From assembly GCA_963757815.1 (NCBI GenBank), contig CAVWSN010000009.1:1-64000 (forward strand): 64,000 bases of DNA, written 5' to 3'. The notes under the pieces were generated by a model. That model saw only the letters and a list, made by a program, of their open reading frames with translations, searched no databases and was not told where the DNA came from. This DNA comes from JACVRW01 sp963757815 (GTDB lineage Bacteria; Actinomycetota; Thermoleophilia; Solirubrobacterales; Thermoleophilaceae). Positions 51,316-61,858 of the stretch are shown here, piece after piece; position 1 is the first letter of the stretch, and each line of letters begins with the position of its first letter. The position numbers and the translations under genes are program-made.

Positions 51316-51972
51316 GTGAAGCGCGTGCGAAGCTCTGCGGCCAGTGTGAGCGAGGACCGGCCTGCGGCCCTGCTGCCCGCCGCGCGGGGCGGGTCGGGCC
51401 TGCTCGCCCGTGTGGCCGGCGGCGAGGCACGAGCGCTGCGCGAGCGCCGCCTCGTTCGCGACGCGCAACGCGGTTCGGCGGAAGCGGTCGAGGAGCTCTT
51501 TCGCAGAGAGTGGCCAAGGGCGTATCGCGCCGCCTACCTCGTGGTCCACGACGCGGCCGCGGCGGAGGACATCGCCCAGGAGGCGTTCCTCGCCGCGCTG
51601 CGTGCGCTCGACCGCTTCGACCGGCGGCGGCCGTTCGGGCCCTGGATGCACCGGATCGTGGTGAACCGCGCGATCGACGTGGCACGAGCGCGGGCGCTCC
51701 GCCGGGAGGTGGACCCGGCCGCGGGCGAGACCGAGGAGGCCCCACCCGACGAGCCTTCGGTCCCGTTCTCGGACCAGGTCCTCGAGGCGCTGCGCGAGCT
51801 GGGGCCCGAGCAGCGGGCGGTCGTCGCGCTGCGCTACCTGTTCGACTACACGCCCGGCGAGATCGCCCGCGCGCTCGAGCTTCCGCGCGGCACCGTCAAC
51901 TCGAGGCTCCGGCGGGCACTCGACCGGCTGGCGGAAGTCCTGGAGGCGGAGGCCGTGGAGGAACCGCGGTGA
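51316..51972 (+). CDS. ECF-family RNA polymerase sigma factor
   Basis: 218 residues from a GTG start. Region 2 is about 50-120 (SAEAVEELFRREWPRAYRAAYLVVHDAAAAEDIAQEAFLAALRALDRF, then PWMHRIVVNRAIDVARAR). Region 4 is about 155-210 (LRELGPEQRAVVALRYLFDYTPGEIARALELPRGTVNSRLRRALDRL). The ~45-residue N-terminal extension may be partly untranslated, since a later start is possible. The stop overlaps the next gene's GTG, whose product is probably its regulator. Confidence 0.92.
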   Translation: MKRVRSSAASVSEDRPAALLPAARGGSGLLARVAGGEARALRERRLVRDAQRGSAEAVEELFRREWPRAYRAAYLVVHDAAAAEDIAQEAFLAALRALDRFDRRRPFGPWMHRIVVNRAIDVARARALRREVDPAAGETEEAPPDEPSVPFSDQVLEALRELGPEQRAVVALRYLFDYTPGEIARALELPRGTVNSRLRRALDRLAEVLEAEAVEEPR

Positions 51973-53174
51973 GCCGGGCGCTGGAGAAGCGGCTGCGGAG
52001 CGAGCTGCGCGAGCACGCCGCGCCCGGCGAGCAGGCGGCCGGGCGGCGCAGCTGGGCGGTCGTCGAGGCCGCTCTCGCCGAACGCGCCGGCCTCGGACAT
52101 GGCGGGCGCCCCCGGCAGCGCCCGGTGCTCCGGCTCGTGCTCGTTGCGGCGCTGCTGGCAGCCGGGCTCGCCGCGGCGCTGACGCCGGCTGGGGCGGAGG
52201 TGGGCGAGTGGATCGAGGAGCGGATCGGGCTCGGCCCCGAGGAGACGCAGCCCACGCTGCGCGGCTTCCCCGGCGGCGGCAGGCTGCTCGCGGTGTCCGA
52301 CTCGGGGGCGTGGGTCGTCAACCCCGGCGGTGGAATGCGCCGGCTGGGCGCCTACTCGGAGGTCGGCTGGTCGCCGAACGGGCTGTTCGTGATCGGCACG
52401 CAGGGGCACCGGATAACGGCGCTGGAGCCGGACGGCGAGCCGCGCTGGTCGCTGGCACGGCCCGGGCGGCTCAGCGATCCGGCCTGGTCACCGGGGGACG
52501 GCTTCCGGGTCGCCTACCTCGAGCGCGCTCGGGCGGGAACGTCCGTGCGCGTGGTAGACGGAAGCGGCCGGCTCGACCACCTGGTCGCGCGCCACGCAGC
52601 CCGCCTGACGCCCGCCTGGAGGCCGGGGCGGGGCTACGTCCTGACCTTCGCCGCAGCCGGCTCCGCCGCGCTCCTGACGGTGGACGCCGACAGCGGCCGC
52701 CGGCTCTGGTCGGCTCGAACCGGCGGCGCGCCCGTGGCCCTCGCCTGGACCCGCAATGGGCGGCGCCTCGTCGTGCTGCTTCGCGAGTCGCTACGGGTCT
52801 ACGGGCGCGACGGCAGGCTGCTCGCGGAGCGCCGGCTGCCGGCCGGCGGGCGGGCCCGCGCGCTGGCCGTCCATCCGGCCGGTAGGCGGGCGGCGGTTGC
52901 CGTCACGCGGCGCGACGTCTCGTCGGTGCTCTCGCTGCGACTCGACCGGGCGGCGGCAGTGCCGCGTCAGGTTTTTGCGGGCTCCGGCACCTTCAGCGAC
53001 CTCGCCTGGTCGCCGAACGGGCGTCGCCTGCTCGTCGGCTGGCCCGAGGCGAACCAGTGGCTGCTCGTCGGCGAGCGGCGTCCGCGCGCGTTCGCGGGCG
53101 TCTCGCGCCAGCTCGATCCAGGGGCCACGGGCGCGGGCTTCCCGCGCTTGTCGGGCTGGTGTTGCCCCGGCTGA
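51969..53174 (+). CDS. Membrane-anchored beta-propeller protein, probable sigma-factor partner
   Basis: 401 residues. The first ~60 residues are Arg/Glu-rich and probably cytoplasmic (RALEKRLRSELREH), then one membrane helix (VLRLVLVAALLAAGLAAALTPAG) and an extracytoplasmic WD40/TolB-like propeller with repeated blades such as EVGWSPNGLFVIG, PAWSPGDGFRVAYL, ALAWTRNGRRLVVL and DLAWSPNGRRLLVG. The topology (cytoplasmic segment, helix, sensor) fits an anti-sigma factor, although the zinc anti-sigma HxxxCxxC motif is absent. The GTG start overlaps the sigma stop. The ligand is unknown. Confidence 0.75.
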   Translation: MSRALEKRLRSELREHAAPGEQAAGRRSWAVVEAALAERAGLGHGGRPRQRPVLRLVLVAALLAAGLAAALTPAGAEVGEWIEERIGLGPEETQPTLRGFPGGGRLLAVSDSGAWVVNPGGGMRRLGAYSEVGWSPNGLFVIGTQGHRITALEPDGEPRWSLARPGRLSDPAWSPGDGFRVAYLERARAGTSVRVVDGSGRLDHLVARHAARLTPAWRPGRGYVLTFAAAGSAALLTVDADSGRRLWSARTGGAPVALAWTRNGRRLVVLLRESLRVYGRDGRLLAERRLPAGGRARALAVHPAGRRAAVAVTRRDVSSVLSLRLDRAAAVPRQVFAGSGTFSDLAWSPNGRRLLVGWPEANQWLLVGERRPRAFAGVSRQLDPGATGAGFPRLSGWCCPG

Positions 53175-53248
53175 GCCTGGGGTTGGTCTCCGCCGGCGGG
53201 GCCAGGGCTGGGGAAGGGTGTGTGGACAGCGGCCGCACAGGCTCTCCT

Positions 53249-53410
53249 GCCGAACAATCTTCGGCTGATCCTGGACTTACTCGAATCGTCATCGGCACCG
53301 GCGGCGCTCCCGCCCGGCACTCGGCGCAATCGTCCTGCGTCGACGGTCTCCTGGACCACTAGTCCAGGACAGCTCGCGACTGCCCGGGCCGAGCGGCCGA
53401 ACAATCTTCG
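53249..53410. repeat. 15-bp direct repeat pair
   Basis: GCCGAACAATCTTCG at 53249-53263 and 53396-53410, start-to-start distance 147 bp. I did not find it elsewhere in the window. Confidence 0.65.
53349..53369. terminator. Perfect 8-bp inverted repeat, possible terminator
   Basis: TCCTGGAC, loop CACTA, GTCCAGGA. It lies between two convergent genes, so it may terminate either. There is no T-run. Confidence 0.45.
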
Positions 53411-53528
53411 ATTACGCCCGGCTCGCCGCGGCCGCCCAACCAACACCCCTTACCAGCCCATACGCGAGACCGACCCAGCGCGACCCGCCGAGCAGACCCC
53501 CAACCGAACGCGAGCGAGCCGAAGCCCG

Positions 53529-54158
53529 CTAAGCCAAAACCGGCACGGCGTCCGACGCGATCGCCTCGATCTCCTCCGAGGCGCGCTCGAACTCCTCGTC
53601 CGAGAGGACCGGCGTCCCCTCGAAGGGCAGCGGGCGGTAGAGCTCGAGCCAGGACCGGCAGCCGTGGTACTCGGGGCGGACCTTGACCGTGACCGGGCGC
53701 GGGATCCGATAGGTGCGCAGCAGCATCACGTGGAGGGGATGGCGGCGCTTCCAGTGCAGGCGCTTCTCCGCGTAGTCGGTGGTCCAGATGTAGTAGGGCG
53801 ACAGGGCGTCGATGCAGCGCGGGTCGGTGATCAGGTAGCTCGAGGCGACCTCGGCCCACGCGCGGATGCGCACACGATCGGGCTGCGGGATGCCGCCGTC
53901 CTGGAGCAGCGCCTCGGCGGGAGGCTCGTCCTCCGGCCACACGCCCTCTTCGAGCGCGCGGGCGAGCTCCGGCAGGTGGGACTGGCGGATCAGGTCGTTG
54001 CGCTGGTGATCAAAGGTCGGATAGAGGAAGAAGCGGTCGTGCTCGATCTCGAAATGCTTGTTCTCCTCACGGATCCCACCCTTGCGGAGCGTGACGAGTT
54101 GCTCGCCCTCCGCGAGGGCGCGCACGGTAACCGCCCATTCCTTCAATGCAACTGGCAT
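53529..54158 (-). CDS. DUF1802 family protein
   Basis: 209 residues from ATG 54158, chosen because the family begins near MPVALKEWAVTVRALAEGEQLVTLRKGGI; an in-frame ATG at 54257 would add 33 residues of unlikely sequence. Other conserved parts are FEIEHDRFFLYPTFDHQRNDLI, SPYYIWTTDYAEKRLHWKRRHPLHVMLLRTYR and CRSWLEL. No function is established for DUF1802; the repeated short charged motifs and the lack of a leader suggest a cytosolic enzyme or nucleic-acid-associated protein. Confidence 0.8.
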   Translation of the reverse strand: MPVALKEWAVTVRALAEGEQLVTLRKGGIREENKHFEIEHDRFFLYPTFDHQRNDLIRQSHLPELARALEEGVWPEDEPPAEALLQDGGIPQPDRVRIRAWAEVASSYLITDPRCIDALSPYYIWTTDYAEKRLHWKRRHPLHVMLLRTYRIPRPVTVKVRPEYHGCRSWLELYRPLPFEGTPVLSDEEFERASEEIEAIASDAVPVLA

Positions 54159-54293
54159 AGACGAGAGAAACCTCCACAGCCGCGCCCAGAAGTTCAGCTC
54201 CGGTGATTCGAGGGGGGCGCGGGCGGCCATTGTTGCGAACGCAAGCCGCTTACGCAAGGGAAATTTCGTGGCGAATGCAACATTCTGGTGGGC

Positions 54294-55152
54294 CTATTCC
54301 ACGGCGGTTATGACCGCGGCGAAGTCCTCCTCGCCATGGCCTTCCGCGGCCGCCCGCGCGTACAGGCCCTCGGCCAGCGACCCGAGCCGGAGCTCGACGC
54401 CGAGCGCCTCCGCCTCGGCGAGGCAGTGGCGCACGTCCTTGAGCATGTGCTCGAGCTTGAAGAGCGGCTCGAAATTCCCTTCGAACATCGGCCGGCCCTT
54501 TAGGCCGAGCACGGTCGAGTTGCCCGCGCTCCCGGCCGCCACCTCGAGAAACGCACTCGGGTCGATGCCCGCCCGCCGCACCGCCACTACCGACTCGGCA
54601 AGCGCGGCCGCGTTGACGGCGCCCATGGTGTTCGTCAGCAGCTTCGCCATCTGGGCGTGACCCTGGGGGCCGACGTGGACGATCAGCTCGCCCATCGCCT
54701 CGAACAGCGGCATGGCGCGCCGAAAGGCCCCCTCCTCGCCGCCGGCCATGATCGTGAGCGTGCCGTCCTCGGCCTTGGGGCGCGAGCCCGACACGGGAGC
54801 CTCGAGGAAGTCCTGGCCCTCGCCCGCGAGCCGCTCGCCGATCCGCCGCGCGGCGCTCGGCGCGATCGTTGACATGTCGACGACGAGGGCGCCCGGCTCG
54901 AGCGCCGCCGCCGCTCCAGAGTCGCCGAACAGGACCGCCTCGACCTCGGGTGAGTCGGGAAGGATCGTCACGAGCGCGTCGGCGCCCTCCGCCGCCGCCG
55001 CCGGAGTGGCGGCCGCGCGGGCGCCGTGCTCGCTCGCGAAGCGCTCGGCCTTTTCGCCGGTGCGGTTCCAGACCGACAGGTCGAAGCCGGCTCGGGCCAG
55101 GTTCGCGGCCATCGGCCCGCCCATGATTCCGAGGCCGAAGAACGCCACGTGT

Positions 55153-55178
<26 letters not shown>
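54294..55178 (-). CDS. 3-hydroxyisobutyrate dehydrogenase-type beta-hydroxyacid dehydrogenase
   Basis: 294-residue NAD(P)-dependent dehydrogenase. The nucleotide loop is FFGLGIMGGPMAANLARAG, the substrate-binding region is FLEAPVSGSRPKAEDGTLTIMAGG, and the catalytic Lys is in QMAKLLTNTMGAVNAAALAE. Family members oxidise 3-hydroxyisobutyrate, tartronate semialdehyde or glyoxylate-type substrates. It overlaps the HyuB-like gene by 26 nt on the same strand, so it probably acts on a product of that enzyme pair. Confidence 0.88.
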
Positions 55179-56651
<1,473 letters not shown>

Positions 56652-56655
<4 letters not shown>

Positions 56656-58610
56656 GTCTTCTCCATGACCACCGCGTCGCCGCCGCCCTCGGCCCGCCAG
56701 CCGGGCGGCACCACCAGCGTCGCGCCCGGCAGCTCGAAGATCGCCGGGCCGTCGACCTCGGCGCGGCCCGGGCCGAGCACCTTCGCCTCGACGACCTCGT
56801 CGCCGAAGCGCAGCTCGCGCGTGCCGCGCTCCTCGGCGTCCTCGGGCTCGGTCTCGCGCGGGTCGGTGCCCGGCAGGGCCGCCGTCACGCGCACCGTGAC
56901 CAGCTCGAGCTCCGCGTCGGGATCGTCGTAGCCGTAGCGCTCGTCGTGGGCGGCGTCGAAGTCGCGGCGGAGCTCGCCCGGGTCGGGCTCGAGCTCGCCC
57001 TCGATCGCCAGCTCGAAGGCCTGGCCCGCGTAGCGCAGCTCGTAGGTCGCGCGCAGCTCGGCGTCGGGTGCGTCCATCTCCTCGCGGCCGCGCTCGCCGA
57101 GGCGCGCGACGATCTCGGCGACGCTCTCCCTCGTCAGGTCGTCGCCCGCCAGCAGCACGCTCTCGACGACGTCGCGGCGGCGCTCGGAGACGACCAGGCC
57201 GAGCGCCGAGAGCACCCCGGATGCGACAGGGGCCACCACGCGCGTCATTCCTAGCTCCTCGGCGATCGCGGCCGCATGCAGCGGGCCGGCGCCGCCGAAG
57301 GCGACCATCGCCAGGTCGCGCGGGTCGACGCCGCGCTCGACCGTCACCACCCGCACGGCCTGCGCCATCTCGGTGCCCGCCACCCGCACGATCCCCGCGG
57401 CCGTCTGCTCGAGCGAGAGCCCGAGCTCCTCGCCGAGGCGTCCCACGGCGCCCGCCGCGGCCTCGCGGTCGAGCTGCACGCCGCCCGCGAGCGGCGAGCC
57501 GGGATCGAGGTAGCCGAGCAGCAGGTTCGCGTCGGTGACCGTCGGCTCCTGGCCCCCGCGGCCGTAGCACGCGGGACCGGGGTCCGCGCCCGCGGACTGC
57601 GGGCCCACGCGCAGGGCGCCGCCCGCGTCGCGCCAGGCGATCGAGCCGCCGCCGGCGCCGACCGTGTGCACGTCGACCATCGGCAGCGCAAGCGCGCGCC
57701 CGCCGACCTCGCGGCCGCCGCTCACCTCGACGCGGCCGTCGAGCGCGACCGACACGTCGCAGGAGGTGCCGCCCATGTCGAGCCCCACGACGTCGCCGGC
57801 GCCGGCGAGCTTGGACATCGCCGCGGCGCCGACGGCGCCGCCGGCCGGCCCGGAGAGCACGGTCCACGAGCCGTGGCGGGCGGCGGTGGCGGAGTCGGCG
57901 ATGCCGCCGCTCGAGAGCATGATCTCGGGTACCGGGAGCCCTTCGTCGCGGGCACGCTCGGCGAGCCGCTCGAGGTAGCCGCGCAGGAGAGGGGAGAGGG
58001 CGGCGTCGACGACCGTGGTGGCGCAGCGCTCGTACTCGCGAAACACGCCGGCCGTCTCGTGGGAGGTTGAGACGTGGGCATCGGGCAGGGCCTCGCCCAC
58101 AAGCTCCGCCACCCGCCGCTCGTGCTCGGGGTGGCGGAAGCCCCAGAGCAGGCAGATCGCCACGGACTCGACGTCGAGCTCGCCGAGCGCCTCGCGGAGC
58201 TCGTCGTCCTCCAGCTCGCGCAGCACGCCGTCCGGGCCGCAGCGCTCTGGGACGGGCACGCGCAGCTCGGCGGGCACGAGCGGCGGAGGGTGGCCGGCAC
58301 ACAGGCGGTAGAGATCCGGGCGGGCCTGGCGGCCGAGCTCTTCGAGGTCGACGAAGCCCTCGGTGGCGAGCAGCGCCGTCTTCGCCACCTTGCCCTCGAG
58401 CAGGGCGTTGGTGCCGACCGTCATGCCGTGGACGAAGCGCTCGACGTCCCCGGCCTCCGCGCCGGCCGTGGCGAGCGCCTCGCGCACCGCATTCGCGACC
58501 CCCTCGGACTGGTCCTTGGGCGTGGTCGGCGACTTGCCGGTGACCGCGCGGTCGTCGGTAAGCAGGACGGCGTCCGTGAAGGTGCCGCCCACGTCCACCC
58601 CGAGGATCAT
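56652..58610 (-). CDS. Hydantoinase A/oxoprolinase alpha-type subunit
   Basis: 652-residue HyuA-family ATPase. The ATP loops are MILGVDVGGTFTDAVLL and VVGLDMGGTSCDVSVAL; between them lie VHGMTVGTNALLEGK, SSGGIADSATAAR and LSGPAGGAVGAAAM. Later come GAGGGSIAW, GPACYGRGGQEPTVTDANLLLGYLDP and AFGGAGPLHAAAIAEELG. The frame is intact from 58610. A TAGCTT box 10 nt before the ATG may be its promoter. Together with HyuB and the dehydrogenase it forms a three-gene operon likely used to break down a cyclic amide; the substrate is not evident. Confidence 0.9.
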
Positions 58611-58632
58611 CTCGGGGTGGAAGCTATGCGTT

Positions 58633-58858
58633 TCAGGCGGCGGCCACGGCCACGACGTCCTCGAGGTGCTTGTGCGACGGGCAGTACTTCCGGCCGGGCA
58701 GCGGGACCCGCTGGCCGGGGGTGCCCCTGCGCGTGCTCGCGTGGCAGCAGGCCGGGCACGACCTGAGGAAGCGCTGCGCGTGATCGCGACGTCCTCGCCC
58801 TGCTCGGCACCACCTCCTCCGCGAGTTGGCGATACAGCGAGCGACTGAACTCGTACAT
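58633..58858 (-). CDS. Small Cys/His-rich protein, two frameshifts
   Basis: About 74 residues after two single-base corrections (near 58805 and 58773). The N-terminus is MYEFSRSLYRQLAEEVV; the C-terminal half has CPACCHAST and KYCPSHKHLEDVV, which could bind zinc or another metal. A Shine-Dalgarno-like GGAGGC precedes the ATG. I do not recognise a family. It is divergent from the R2lox-like oxidase gene by 85 bp. Because it needs two corrections in a short gene, its exact sequence is uncertain. Confidence 0.45.
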
Positions 58859-58930
58859 CCCGGGCCTCCTGCCTCGTATGACGCCACCGAAGGCTGGAAC
58901 GGCCCCAATGTTGAGTTTGTGTTAAGCGGT

Positions 58931-58936
58931 TACGAT
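58931..58936 (+). promoter_or_regulatory. Predicted -10 box (TACGAT) of the R2lox-like gene
   Basis: TACGAT ends 7 nt before the ATG at 58944. A TTGAGT at 58911 could be a -35, but spacing is only 14 nt. The layout suggests a leaderless mRNA. Confidence 0.45.
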
Positions 58937-58943
58937 CAACTGC

Positions 58944-59900
58944 ATGGCCAGCCTTCTCGACCTCACCAGCCAGGGCGATCCCGCCACCATCACCGACGAC
59001 GCCTACCTCAACCGCACGCTGAAGCTCATGGACCCGCAGCAGCTCTACGAGCTGTGGGAGCGCCAGCAGTGGCAGTCGCAGGCGATCGACCTCGAGCGCG
59101 ACAAGGAGCAGTGGGCGGCAATGCCCGAGGAGCAGAAGGACGAGCACCTCTGGGGGCTGTCGTCGTTCTTCGTCGGTGAGGAGCGCGTGACCACGCAGTT
59201 CTCGGGCCTCGTGATGGCCTACGAGAACGAGCAGGAGGAGGCCTTCCTCACCACCCAGCAGGTCGACGAGGCCCGCCACATGCAGTTCTTCGACCGCTAC
59301 TACCGCGAGGTGCTGGGCGTCGACGACGAGTTCATCCAGGACCGGCTCGCGGCGGTGCGCGTGCACGTGACCGACTCGTTCGTCGAGCTGTTCGACGAGC
59401 ATCTCGTGAAGGCCGGCGAGCGCCTGATCGCGGACCCCTCGGACATGGACGCCAAGGTCGACTTCGTGACCGCGTACCACATGGTCATCGAGGGCACGCT
59501 CGCCCTGACGGGCCAGCACTTCATGCTCGACTTCTACGAGAGGAACGAGCTCCTGCCCGGCTTTCAGGAGGGCTTCGCCAACATCGCCCGCGACGAGCAC
59601 CGGCACGTGGCCTACGGCACCTGGTTCCTGCAGCAGAAGTGCGCGGACGGGCGGATGCGCGAGCGCGTCCAGGCCACGCTCAACGAGCTGCTGCCGATCG
59701 CGGCCGGAGTGCTCGTGCCCAAGGGCTACGCGCTCGGCGACGAGTACGAGTTCTTCGGCTACACCTCGCAGGAGCAGGCCGAGTTCGCCTACAGCGCGCT
59801 GTCGCGCCGGCTCAAGGTGATAGGCGTTCCGCTTGGTCCGGAGCAGCCGGCTCGGCCGGCTGCGCAGGAATCCGCTTCCTCTACTGCATCGGCTGCATGA
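58944..59900 (+). CDS. R2-like ligand-binding oxidase (R2lox) family, ferritin-like diiron/Mn-Fe protein
   Basis: 318-residue protein resembling R2lox rather than the true ribonucleotide-reductase R2 subunit. Metal ligands: Glu in FVGEERVTT, Glu and His in QQVDEARHMQFF, Glu in YHMVIEGTLALTG, and Glu and His in ARDEHRHVAYGT. The Val and Tyr that form the R2lox crosslink are present (GEERV; AYHMVIEG). R2lox proteins carry a Mn/Fe or diiron site, bind a fatty-acid-like ligand and have an unknown reaction. The C-terminal tail (QPARPAAQESASSTASAA) is partly encoded by a 21-bp hairpin repeat. Confidence 0.8.
   Translation: MASLLDLTSQGDPATITDDAYLNRTLKLMDPQQLYELWERQQWQSQAIDLERDKEQWAAMPEEQKDEHLWGLSSFFVGEERVTTQFSGLVMAYENEQEEAFLTTQQVDEARHMQFFDRYYREVLGVDDEFIQDRLAAVRVHVTDSFVELFDEHLVKAGERLIADPSDMDAKVDFVTAYHMVIEGTLALTGQHFMLDFYERNELLPGFQEGFANIARDEHRHVAYGTWFLQQKCADGRMRERVQATLNELLPIAAGVLVPKGYALGDEYEFFGYTSQEQAEFAYSALSRRLKVIGVPLGPEQPARPAAQESASSTASAA
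59843..59863. repeat. 21-bp hairpin repeat, copy 3 (inside R2lox-like 3' end)
   Basis: Reverse complement of the copies at 5760-5780 and 36586-36606: arms GCAGCCGGC and GCCGGCTGC, loop TCG. It encodes PARPA near the C-terminus of the oxidase. Confidence 0.85.
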
Positions 59901-60375
59901 GCCAGTCCATCCGCCGGCGCGCGTAGACGAGCGGGTGGCCCTCCTCGAGGCGCCCGCCCTCGAGGTCGCCGATCAGGACGGTGTGGTCGTAGCGGCGGAA
60001 GTTCTCGACGCGGCGGCAGCGCAGATAGGCGAGCGTGCCGGCGAGCTCGGGCACGTCGCCGTCCCAGGACCAGTCGACGCCGTCGAACTTGTCCGGGGCG
60101 GCGCGGTCCGCGAAGCGCTGGGCGAGATGCAGCTCGTTGCTCTTGAGCAGATGGACGCCGAAGTGGTCGCTCGCCGCCAGCGCGTCGTGGCAGCGCGAGC
60201 CGTGCCAGACGGATACGAGCAGCGAGGGTGGGTGCGCGCTATAGGACGTGAGCGAGGTGACGGAGATGCCGCACGGACCGCCGTCGGGGCGCCGTGCCGT
60301 GACCACCGCGACACCGGACGCGAGGTGGGTCATCGACTCCCTGAAGAGCTCGAGGAGAGCTGTCTCGCCGGTCAT
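59881..60375 (-). CDS. Flavin reductase-like domain protein
   Basis: 164-residue split-barrel flavin reductase. Family signature: LASGVAVVTARRPDGGPCGISVTSLTSYSAHPPSLLVSVW, then SDHFGVHLLKSNELHLAQRFA and CRRVENFRRYDHTVLIGDLEGG. Such proteins supply reduced FMN/FAD to monooxygenases or act as oxidoreductases. The ATG at 60375 overlaps the nadB stop (ATGA); another ATG lies 6 nt upstream. Its stop overlaps the end of the convergent R2lox-like gene by 20 bp. The link to NadB, itself a flavoenzyme, is by position only. Confidence 0.85.
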   Translation of the reverse strand: MTGETALLELFRESMTHLASGVAVVTARRPDGGPCGISVTSLTSYSAHPPSLLVSVWHGSRCHDALAASDHFGVHLLKSNELHLAQRFADRAAPDKFDGVDWSWDGDVPELAGTLAYLRCRRVENFRRYDHTVLIGDLEGGRLEEGHPLVYARRRMDWLMQPMQ

Positions 60376-61832
60376 TCCCATCGCTCGAAGCGGGCTCCCT
60401 TGCCCGCGCCCACCAGCGTATGCATGTGGTCGAGGGCGCGATCCGTCTCTGGATGGTCCGTGCGCTGGTGGGCGCCCCTGCTCTCCTCGCGCTCGAGGCA
60501 CGAGGCGGCGATGAGGCGGGCGAGCGGGTAGGGGTCCTCGAGCAAGGGGCGCAGTCGCTGCGGGTCGCGAAGCAGGCCGGCGTCGCGCCAGAGCGCGGCC
60601 CGCGTCTCCTCGCCCGGCAATGCCGGACCGGCGGGCTCGGCGGGCTCGGCGGCCGCCGGCGGCTCGGGGTCCGCAGAAGCCGCGAGGGCCGCCCGGCGCC
60701 CGAAGACGAAGCACTCGGCGAGCGAGTTCGAGGCCAGCCGGTTGGCGCCGTGCAGCCCGGTGCAGGCGCACTCTCCGACCGCGTACAGCCCTGGCAGAGA
60801 GGACCTGCCCTCGAGGTCCGCGGCGATTCCGCCCATCGTGTAGTGGGCGGCGGGTGCCACCGGGACGAGGTTGCGCGCCGGGTCGATCCCGACCTCGGCG
60901 AGCGCCGCGGCGATGTTGGGGAAGCGCCCGAGGTCGATCCCGCGCATGTCGAGGCCGACCGCCGGCGAGCCGGCGGCGGCCAGCTCCTCCTGGATCGCAA
61001 GCGCCACTTGGTCGCGCGGCGCGAGCTCGTCGACGAAGCGCTCTCCCGAGGCGTTCACGAGCTTCGCTCCCTCGCCGCGCACCGCCTCGGTGATCAGGAA
61101 ACCGTCGCGCGGGCCGTCGTGGCGCAGCGCGGTCGGGTGGAACTGCATGAACTCGAGGTCGGCGAGCCGCGCGCCGGCGGCGTCCGCGAGCGTGAGTCCC
61201 GCGCCGATCGCGCCGCGCGGATTGGTTGTGCGCTGCCAGAGCGCCGCCATCCCGCCGGTGGCGAGCACGACCGCGCGCGCCACCAGCCGGCGGGCCTCGC
61301 CGCCGCGTGAGCGCGCCACCAGCCCGGCGCAGCGGCCGTCGTGCGTGAGGAGCGCCGTCGCGGTCAGCGGCTCGAGCACGGTGATGCGCTCGCTGGTGGC
61401 GGCGATCGCCGACAGGTCGCGGGTGATCCGGCGGCCCGTGGCGGAGCCGCCGGCGTGGACGATGCGGCGGCGCGAGTGCCCTCCCTCGAGCCCGAGCGCG
61501 AGGTTGCCCGAGCGGTCGGCGTCGAACTGCACGCCGAGCTCCTGGAGGTCGTGGACGCTGCCCGGCGAGTCCTCGCACAGCACCCGCACGGCGCTCTCGC
61601 GGGCGAGGTCGCGTCCGGCGACGAGCGTGTCCTCGACGTGGAGCTCCACGGAGTCGTCGTCCGCGAGCGCGGCCGCGATCCCGCCCTGGGCCCAGAAGCT
61701 CGCCGTCTGTGCCAGCGGGGAGCGGCTCACGAGCGCCACGCGCGCACCTTCGCGGGCGGCCACCAGCGCGGCGTAGAGGCCGGCGGCGCCGGCGCCCACG
61801 ACTGCGACATCGGTGCGGAGCGGCTCCTCCAC
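60372..61832 (-). CDS. nadB: L-aspartate oxidase
   Basis: 486-residue FAD enzyme of NAD biosynthesis, oxidising L-aspartate to iminoaspartate. FAD loop VAVVGAGAAGLYAALVAAREGA, SFWAQGGIAAAL, GGHSRRRIVHAGGSATG, VLATGGMAALW, the catalytic LEFMQFHPTAL, EAVRGEGAKLVNASGERF and HYTMGGIAADLEGRSSLPGLYAVGECACTGLHGANRLASNSL. Length is somewhat short of fumarate-reductase homologues, consistent with NadB. The GTG at 61832 gives VEEPLRTDVAVVG. nadA and nadC are not in the window. Confidence 0.92.
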   Translation of the reverse strand: MEEPLRTDVAVVGAGAAGLYAALVAAREGARVALVSRSPLAQTASFWAQGGIAAALADDDSVELHVEDTLVAGRDLARESAVRVLCEDSPGSVHDLQELGVQFDADRSGNLALGLEGGHSRRRIVHAGGSATGRRITRDLSAIAATSERITVLEPLTATALLTHDGRCAGLVARSRGGEARRLVARAVVLATGGMAALWQRTTNPRGAIGAGLTLADAAGARLADLEFMQFHPTALRHDGPRDGFLITEAVRGEGAKLVNASGERFVDELAPRDQVALAIQEELAAAGSPAVGLDMRGIDLGRFPNIAAALAEVGIDPARNLVPVAPAAHYTMGGIAADLEGRSSLPGLYAVGECACTGLHGANRLASNSLAECFVFGRRAALAASADPEPPAAAEPAEPAGPALPGEETRAALWRDAGLLRDPQRLRPLLEDPYPLARLIAASCLEREESRGAHQRTDHPETDRALDHMHTLVGAGKGARFERWE

Positions 61833-61840
61833 GGCGCGCA

Positions 61841-61851
61841 GGTACCGTACC
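61841..61851. promoter_or_regulatory. Palindrome GGTACCGTACC with divergent -10 candidates
   Basis: An 11-bp palindrome in the 26-bp gap between nadB and the deacetylase-like gene. It contains TACCGT (plus, 10 nt before GTG 61859) and TACGGT (minus, 11 nt before GTG 61832), so it may serve both genes. Confidence 0.4.
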
Positions 61852-61858
61852 GGCGCCC

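Larger units (their letters stand above)
53175..53528. other. Gene-free stretch with direct repeats and a hairpin
   Basis: About 354 bp without a supported gene between the propeller gene and the convergent DUF1802 gene. It has a 15-bp direct repeat, GCCGAACAATCTTCG, at 53249-53263 and 53396-53410, and a perfect 8-bp inverted repeat at 53349-53369. TCCTGGAC occurs at 53267 and again as the left hairpin arm. Base composition is less GC-rich than the surroundings. It could be a small RNA, terminator region or decayed sequence. Confidence 0.5.

Noticed and set aside
51075..53174. Reading the propeller protein as a 699-residue chain
   Set aside because: The N-terminal part overlaps the sigma-factor gene and the upstream peptidase; the GTG at 51969 overlaps the sigma stop in the usual coupling pattern.
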